Source of the DNA: Pyrrhosoma nymphula
Taxonomy: Eukaryota; Arthropoda; Insecta; Odonata; Coenagrionidae
Assembly: GCA_963573305.1 (NCBI GenBank)
Contig: OY754329.1
Span: forward strand, 45,404,417-45,468,416
Length of the DNA stretch: 64,000 nucleotides
Direction of reading: 5' to 3'
The number at the start of each line of letters is the position of its first letter. Within the stretch, counting starts at the first letter, position 1. A program made the position numbers and the translations under genes. The notes beneath the pieces were generated by a model. The model saw only the letters and a list, made by a program, of their open reading frames with translations, was not told where the DNA came from and made no database searches. Positions 57,721-64,000 of this stretch are shown here, one piece after another.

Positions 57721-60700
57721 GCATCCCATTCCTCAGCATGACCGAATAGCCTCAAAAACTCGTTATGGGCAATAAAGAAAAATAATAGCACAGTTTGAGC
57801 CAGGGATGTAGGTAGAGGTACTGCGCGGGGGCACTATATCACGGGGATCAATACCCCCCTCCCCTTTAGGTCAGAATTCTTTCACTTGCATGTCATGGGT
57901 GACCGAGAAGAGTTTTCTAGTAATGCTTTTGGGAACTAAACGCATGTGGGTTCTACAATTAGTAATGCCCCCGGCAATATCATGGCCGAAATATCGATCG
58001 ATACACCATGAAAAATTCGTATATATGTACGCCACTGCTTTGAACAATCGGGGCTTTTCGACAGACTATCGTTTGAGCGAAATTTCGATTATAAGTAACG
58101 CTGGAATTATTGATGCGCACTGACAGTTTTACCTTATGGTCACTCCAATCAATGCAAGCTTCTAGGCATTTTCTGCGGTACCAAAATGCTTAGCTTTCAA
58201 ACAAGACGGATGTCGCCAGCATGTGTGCATTAAATAGTTAGAAAACGGTACTGATGTAAACGAGAGTGGAGAGTGCTCGCGTAAGCCGGCCCTCAAAGAC
58301 GCAATTGCCGCGGAGACAAATAGATGAAAAGGCGGAGGAGAAAGCATAATAAATGATGTGGGCAGGGCGGAAGGAAGAAAGGGAAGAAGGGGGTAGAAAG
58401 ACGGGGGAGCGGGTCAGACGAGGACGAAGAGTGGGAGGGCGACCTCCAAGGAGCCTTGTTTCCTCATTGTAACGCTCGATTTTTTTTCTTTTTCAAACGC
58501 GAGGACACATGCTTGTTCGCATTTAATTCATTACGCAGTCGCCGATCGAATCGCTTTCGCTTTTCTTCTGCGGCGCATCAAACAATTTTAGCAAGGTGGA
58601 TACAAAAGAATATGCATGACACTCATTAATCCTCATCTAATACTGTGTGTAAATGCTAAGTGCGATCATAACTTCACCAGAATTAAGTTTTGAAGTTTCG
58701 TCGTCACACTCAATGACCAAACTACGTTCTTAAAATGGCCTCGCCAGCAGAGATCTCCTCAAAAACATACTGCTGTATGATTGATGCATAGCTCCGTCGT
58801 CAGTGCAACTATCTTCTCCAATATGCTACAGCCGGATGTGCTAATTTCACAGAAGATGGCAGTGATTAATATAATTAAATCCTTATCTGGAAATTTTAGT
58901 GAACGTAACGCAAGATGAAAAACGTTCGAGACGAACCGTTGTGAAGGAATTCAGGGATGGCGGTGTAATAAGACTAGTTTTACGCCCGAAGATTGGCTAC
59001 TAATGAACACTCCGAGCATTAAACGAATAAACGTGAAGCATCCACGCCGGGGGCCAAGAAATGCAAAATATTTAAGTTTCTCGCAGTTGCTTATTAAAGG
59101 AGTTTGAAAGTATTGTCCTATTTAATCATTCTTTAAATAACCTTCATTCACCACTACCTAAAATGTTTTCTCGGCAACATTTTCATGAAACGACTCCTAT
59201 TCCATCAGATTACTTACAAATTGATTCTCATCCCACAAAAATGATGCGCCAATATCCAGTGGCACTAATTGTCGTGCTGATGGTAGAATTTCTCGTTCTC
59301 AATTATCCGTACGCAGGAAAACACGTCGGATATGAGTGTACGTTTAGGGAAGATCTGATTCTGTGCAGATAATTCCTAATTGTAAGTCCCGGGCGCCATT
59401 GTCGATTCGTCATTAACTCGTGCTTCATCCCCGCGACGAGCGCCCGAACCGCCCGTTATACGTCAGCCAGCCAGCGGGAGCTTCCGAGGTACACAACGAG
59501 TCTAAAAATAGAACGGAACTTCGTAGCAGTCGCTGTCTGCTGATGTCCACGCTCGCTCAGCGGCGTGAGGCTCCAGATGAAGACCAGCCGTACAGAATAC
59601 AGACACTCCGTAAAGATACTACGGCTACCACTACTCCGAAAAGATACTACTAAGGTCAATAACATCGTATATTAATCCGCTAAGAAGCCTCCTCACGTCT
59701 AACGTGAAAGTCCAAAGTCTAGACTCGAAGCCGCGAAATCCCAGGTGGGTGACGCGAACGCGTCACCCAACCGGCTTTCCCCGAAAAGGAATCGCGATGG
59801 CCAACGGTTTCTTCTATCGACACCGACGTTATCCACAGCTACATGAAACCTTACAACTTCCGCAAGATAGGGGGAGCAGATTGGTAATCCAGAGGCGTGA
59901 AAGAGCTACATTGAACGGACAACTGGCAACATTTGAGTACGATTCGTCACAATTTCAACATCCAAAGCATCACAACTGTAATTACTTTCGTGAGTTAGTT
60001 TATCACCATATTAATAAAATTCATTACTTCACTTTATCCTTGATAAATCATTACCAGCAAGCTCTACACGCGGAAATCGTGTGAAATTCTCTCACACGCA
60101 TTTCTCTTTCGGAGCAGGCACAATCCAAATACCTTAATTCTTGTGAGTTGGGCCTAAAAAAATACTACCTAATCTTCGAATACCTCTTCCGCTTCAATTA
60201 CATTAGTGCATTTTTTCTCTCACGTTCTCTTGTTCTTGCAACTCCTAATAACAGATTACCTGAAAGGGTGTTATACCGTCTTCCACACACACACACGCCG
60301 TCCTGACGTACTGTCACTCAAGGAGATTGCTTCTGTAACTCAACGTGGAAATTGTCTCTAAGAACTGCTCTTCATATTTATCATCATTCCGGTAATTTTA
60401 TAACGCAAGCCATCACAGAGAAGCCCATACTTGCCCACCTAGCTAATCATCATATCGAAATCAAAACTCTAGTTCAACCATACAGTCGTGCAAGAGTAAC
60501 CTAGAGCATTAGTCCACGATACAAGTGGTTACTCTGCAAACAAAATCAGTAATAATTTCATCATCGTTCAAACTAAAACTATTCCAATCGGGAATGTCGG
60601 CTGCCTTTAAAAAATCCCCTTGGGACTACCTCGCCGAACGCTGCATTTAAATATTTTTTCCGGCAGTGTGACCGCACCCAAAAATAGAAATATGGAACCG

Positions 60701-60970
60701 CCGCTCCGCCCCTCTTCCACCTTTCCTCCCAGAAACAGTTATGACACCCAGGTTAAAATAAAACAAGGAAATTGGTAAAAGGAATGTGGCTAGAAAGAGA
60801 CACTCGTCCTGAAATCTAACTCAACCAATAACGCCAACGAGAACTATTTATAGAAAAATTGCAGCGCTGGAAGACGGTCGATTTCCAACATTTAAGAAAC
60901 TCCCTGGCTACATAATTTCCACTAAGAAAGATAATGATACTTGACCCTCGCACATCTCTAAAACAGACAA
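57721..60970. other. Mixed non-coding stretch
   Basis: A GA-rich patch lies at 58340-58440 and a (CA)n microsatellite at 60284-60296. Frames at 59163-59372, 59420-59653 and 59704-60084 show no recognisable domain. Confidence 0.35.
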
Positions 60971-61192
60971 TTGACAAAATTTGAGATTACACTGCTGAAC
61001 AGGCGGGTAACAAAATTCCTTCTTCCCACGCACCATTAATGACTACAAAAAAACAGACATCCCCGTGGAAATTCCTCAATACGTTCACTCTCCCACTTTC
61101 AATTACTTTTCCCTATTCCCTACCTTCTTCATGGATCGTGTCCAGAAACCCCCTGCCAAACTAGTCTCTCAGAGTAGTATGTGGAGATAGAT
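60971..61192 (+). mobile_element. SINE-like retroposon, copy e (5' module 2)
   Basis: Landmarks AAAATTCCTTCTTCCCACGC, AATGACTACAAAAAAACAGA, CTTTCAATTACTTTTCCC, TCATGGATCGTGTCCAGAAA, CCCCCTGCCAAACTAG, then AGTAGTATGTGGAGATAGAT. More diverged at the tail than copies a-c. It ends about 20 bp before a family C MITE. Confidence 0.55.
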
Positions 61193-61213
61193 AAAGAGAA
61201 TCTTCTCAAAATT

Positions 61214-61739
61214 TTAAGGTGGTTGGAGCGATTTTTTAGAAAAGATTTGCGTGAAATGTTGCTAATGTGTCCTTATTAATTACATCTATAGATTAATAAA
61301 AAAAAATCATGTTACCGATTTGGTTTGTTGATAATTCAGTGCTATTTTAACACGTAGCCTTATGGCACATGACATATACTTCGTAATAATTCGATTACAT
61401 TTATGTACATATTTTCCCCAAAATGTAAAATAATACGTATCATGGTACTATAACAGTCCCTAAAACTTTCAAGTTACCATGACTAGTAAAAAAAGCGTAT
61501 TTATGGTATGTAAATCGCTTAAATTTCTAACTCCGCGCCAAAAATCTAAGTTATACCAATGCTTTAACTCAGGCGAAATATTTAACAAAAAATTCTTGCA
61601 TTACTGCATGTATGGTGATTTACGCCGTATAAACAGATGTACATATGTGAAATGTGGTCCAAGAATGTTTTCTGACTTGCTGAAAAAGTTATTAAAATGT
61701 GCACTCAATGACTCACGATTACCGCTCCAGCCACCTTAA
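61214..61739 (-). mobile_element. TTAA-bounded MITE, family C, copy 2
   Basis: Reverse orientation: left end TTAAGGTGGTTGGAGCGATT and right end TACCGCTCCAGCCACCTTAA. The complement aligns along its whole length with copies 1 and 3 (GAGTGCACATTTTAATAAC, GTGTTAAAATAGCACTGAAT, TCTATAGAT, TTTCACGCAAAT). 526 bp. A plus-strand frame across it is compositional. Confidence 0.75.
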
Positions 61740-62079
61740 AGAAATTGTTGCTTCACACTATTTCTATGTCCTAGAAAATGTATTTTTCATCACCGGTACC
61801 CCCAGAGGGAGGAAAAATCCCCAGGAATCATTTTGAGCGATTTCGGCTTGGCTAAGGAGTAATTTGAGGACGCGACCGGCGACTAAGATCGTTTGCGCTA
61901 TGAATGACAGGTGGGTAGTTTATTGAGGGAATGAGAATTTGAAGAATATATGAAGTTCACAGAGAAACCCGGCGCCGCCACCGGCCTATTCCTAACGAAA
62001 GGCAAAATAGTGTTATATGTAATGTCACGTCCAATGCACAGAGTTGGAATTTTTTATCATGTTAGCATGATTGAATCCT
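61740..62079. other. Non-coding DNA
   Basis: No motif recognised. Confidence 0.35.
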
Positions 62080-62270
62080 GATAAGAACTAAGACGATGCA
62101 ATTTTCCACAGATAAAAATTTTTAATCGACCCGGGTTTCGATGCACTGCATCTTGTGATGCAGATGCACTTTCGATGCACTGCATCACATAATGATGATG
62201 CAGTGCATCGAAACCCGGGTCGATTAAAATTTTTTACCAGTGGAAAATTGTATCGTCTTTAGTTCTTATC
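62080..62270. repeat. Foldback with 73-bp near-perfect arms
   Basis: The left arm 62080-62152 (from GATAAGAACTAAGACGATGC to GATGCACTGCATC) and right arm 62197-62270 are near-complements with only a few differences. The 44-bp loop itself contains two more GATGCA-type palindromic words. Each arm carries, on its outward-reading strand, GCAGTGCATC then GAAACCCGGGTCGATTAAAA. ACCCGGGT is a perfect palindrome between GAA and C. The tight similarity of the arms suggests a young structure or gene conversion. Family not identified. Confidence 0.85.
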
Positions 62271-62405
62271 ATGTTCATATTCCACAATATCTCACCTGAT
62301 TCCTCCCTTTTTGATTGAATCCTTACAAACTATCCCCATGATGTTTAAGTAGGAATGCGGAATTCACTGAAAAATCTCGCACTAAAGCCAGGAGGGAATG
62401 GAACC

Positions 62406-62448
62406 CGGGCCCCGGGGATGGGAATGGGCCCCGGGGATGGGCCCCACC
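62406..62448 (+). repeat. GC-only tandem pair
   Basis: GGGCCCCGGGGATGGGAAT is followed by GGGCCCCGGGGATGGG, then CCCC. A two-copy 19-bp repeat with strong hairpin potential. Confidence 0.7.
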
Positions 62449-62937
62449 CCCCTTGTCGTTTCGGCCCGTTTAGGGTACACGTGAGTGATTTTCACCGTGG
62501 AAAGAGCAACGGGGCACGGCTACGCTCGAACGCTATAATGCCTCACGCGCGCGAGGAACAGGTGGAACCCATCACGCCAACATCATTCATCGAAAGGGGG
62601 CTGGCTGCTGGTTTCACACGCACGTCACTCAACGTTCGAACACACGACACACTTGACGTAGGCTCTTAAGTCTCATGTCCATCGCGACTTATTCACGCGA
62701 CCAACTTACGACGAATGCAATCTAAAAGGGCATGGAAGAGGACCACGAAGTAAATAAATACAGAAGCAGATAAGAGAAAAGTGCGCGATCTGCCGGATCT
62801 CGTAATTAAGACTAACTTAAGGTTCAACCAAATCGCTCCATTAGCATGAGATGCGACACGTGACTTCTTGACACGTTGGCAGCGCACAGTTTACTATTAC
62901 ATTATCGGCCCGTACAAGTCTAAATGTAAAATCAGCA
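62449..62937. other. Non-coding DNA, first half GC-richer
   Basis: Nothing recognised. Confidence 0.35.
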
Positions 62938-63065
62938 CTGTTGACAAGCAAATCATGAAGGACGCCAAAGTTAAGTCTTGCGTAGGAATGATGTGTAACT
63001 AATTGGAGAGAGAAGTGGAAAGCTGCAGCAAACCAATATTCGGATCAATTGCTGCCGCAGATTAA
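62938..63065 (+). pseudogene. LINE 3' end, family L, very short copy
   Basis: DKQIMKDAKVKSCVGMMCN, then after a small shift REKWKAAANQYSDQL: the last 40 residues of the family L polyprotein (QIMKDV...REEWRAAANQSSD). Followed by an A-rich tail (ATTAAAAAAAAACTG). Strong 5' truncation. Confidence 0.6.
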
Positions 63066-63108
63066 AAAAAAACTGAACTGGACTTTGTCCAGTGCAGCCG
63101 TAGTAGAC

Positions 63109-63165
63109 TTAAGGGTTTAGCCAGCTCTAGCTGCCAATGTTATGTTGTATCGTCTAAACCCTTAA
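63109..63165. repeat. 12-bp perfect inverted repeat
   Basis: TTAAGGGTTTAG at 63109-63120 and CTAAACCCTTAA at 63154-63165 with a 33-bp spacer. Could be a terminator-like hairpin by chance or the trace of a tiny element; unknown. Confidence 0.5.
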
Positions 63166-64000
63166 TCCATGCCTGAATTAGGTTTCGAATCTACCACCTT
63201 CGGGTCTCCAAGCCTGCGCCGTACGTAGTACGGCGTACTATCGCAAACCGGCTCTATGTCCATTGTTGGGCAACATTTTGAACTTGCAGGCCAGATAGGA
63301 GGGCAGTAGCGCTTCGGGGATCGATGCATTTTCAGATAGCTGTCTTGAATCCACGGATTTTCCGAATCCACAGTCTTCCCCCTCTTATCTCACGAACATT
63401 CGCAATACGTCTTTAGCTCAACCTAATCGCTCAATTAACGGTGATGCGACGCGTGGCTCTTTCGATGCGTTGGCAGGACGTGCATTAAGACGCCCATTAA
63501 AATTAAGCAGGTTACCAAGCACACGCACGCAATGAAAGACACACAAGATCGGAGTTCGAGCAGCACGCATAGGAACACGCCCTCTTTTACCATACCACCC
63601 CTAACTCCCCCCCCCCCCCCACCACCCGATCATCATCACCAGCCACTACCGCATCGTACCAACATGGCGGACGGATATAAACGCAGATCTGTCGCGTACA
63701 CTTGCCTTCTATCTGTCAAGTCTTAATTTCCTCAACTATCACATTCGCCCATTCTTGATAACTAAGCAGTCGGCGGCTTAATCCATTGGCACACGCACAT
63801 ACACAAATGAAACTAGTTTACGTACACCATTTTGGAAAAATACTCCAAATAAAGCCCGAGGAGGGAAATCAGCAGGGAAAACAGTTATCGTGAGCTTATT
63901 CAACTCCGATATCCTTCCATAAGCAGACAAAAACCAACACTTAAAAAAAAACACTACATCTACTAGTTTGGAGAAAGTTGAGATTTGAACCGGGGACTGT
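63166..64000. other. Non-coding DNA with poly-C and an ATGGCGG word
   Basis: A run of 14 C lies at 63607-63620. CAACATGGCGGACGG at 63660-63674 opens a 21-codon frame (MADGYKRRSVAYTCLLSVKS). The last 35 bp, read on the minus strand, contain GGTTCAAATC, a B-box-like word whose context is cut by the window edge. Confidence 0.35.

Noticed and set aside
61479..61739. 86-codon plus-strand frame
   Set aside because: Falls entirely inside a family C MITE and is not conserved as a frame in the other copies.
63664..63726. 21-codon frame MADGYKRRS... with a good ATG context
   Set aside because: Very short, stops without a clear splice donor, and no other evidence of a gene.
63965..64000. GGTTCAAATC B-box-like word on the minus strand
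   Set aside because: The T-stem does not pair on either side and the A-box side is cut off by the window edge, so neither a tRNA nor a SINE can be supported.
1..64000. CRISPR array, operon or bacterial-type gene cluster
   Set aside because: No regularly spaced short repeats and no tightly packed coding frames; the element content is eukaryotic.

Overview
The window reads as non-coding nuclear DNA of an arthropod, probably an insect. It is AT-rich overall with scattered GC-rich islands, has no bacterial-style gene packing, and is full of decayed eukaryotic transposable elements (PIF/Harbinger, hAT, mariner, several non-LTR retrotransposon fragments, many MITEs). I cannot name the species from sequence alone. 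I found no intact protein-coding gene, rRNA, tRNA or CRISPR array. Most open reading frames longer than 60 codons are the number expected by chance, or are artefacts of GC-rich low-complexity tracts.

Layout. 0-5.1 kb: a retroposon-like repeat, a P-Q-P dispersed repeat, a Harbinger element (TTA target duplication) with a hAT MITE nested in it (8-bp duplication), and two tail-to-tail LINE fragments of one family. 5.6-10 kb: a TTAA-bounded MITE (family A), a 220-bp MITE, a possible third inverted-repeat element, a second copy of repeat Q, and a three-unit tandem repeat of about 176 bp. 10.9-14.1 kb: a GC-rich tract with a small motif repeat, a 180-bp direct duplication, and C-rich low-complexity DNA. 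17.3-19.7 kb: a mariner transposase relic, an unidentified 76-codon reading frame and a LINE C-terminal relic. 22.9-24.1 kb: a retroposon copy and a 135-bp MITE. 30-33.7 kb: a small tandem duplication, a decayed LINE reverse transcriptase on the minus strand, a second family A copy and a GC-rich island. 35.5 kb: a large foldback. 36.8 kb: a perfect-boundary 50-bp duplication. 38.8-54.3 kb: GC-rich islands, a family C MITE carrying an unexplained insertion, and more retroposon copies. 55.4-64 kb: a second hAT MITE with a perfect 8-bp duplication, two family C MITEs, another retroposon copy, a 190-bp foldback, a LINE tail, and simple repeats.

There is no gene network to describe. The history shown is repeated insertion and decay of mobile elements in a long intergenic or intronic stretch. 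GC-rich islands near 11.0, 33.2, 39.0, 48.9, 51.5, 53.5 and 57.4 kb are the only plausible promoter or regulatory candidates. Three positions (48.9, 51.5, 63.7 kb) hold an ATGGCG-type motif that could mark a first exon or a YY1/Pho-like site.

The most distinctive signals are: five TTAA-bounded MITE copies in two families; a short-repeat family in which two different 5' modules share one 3' tail; and two unrelated foldbacks that both carry a GAAAC-palindrome-C motif resembling the 3' half of a hammerhead ribozyme core. None of this proves a new functional system. All repeat relationships were found by eye within this window only.
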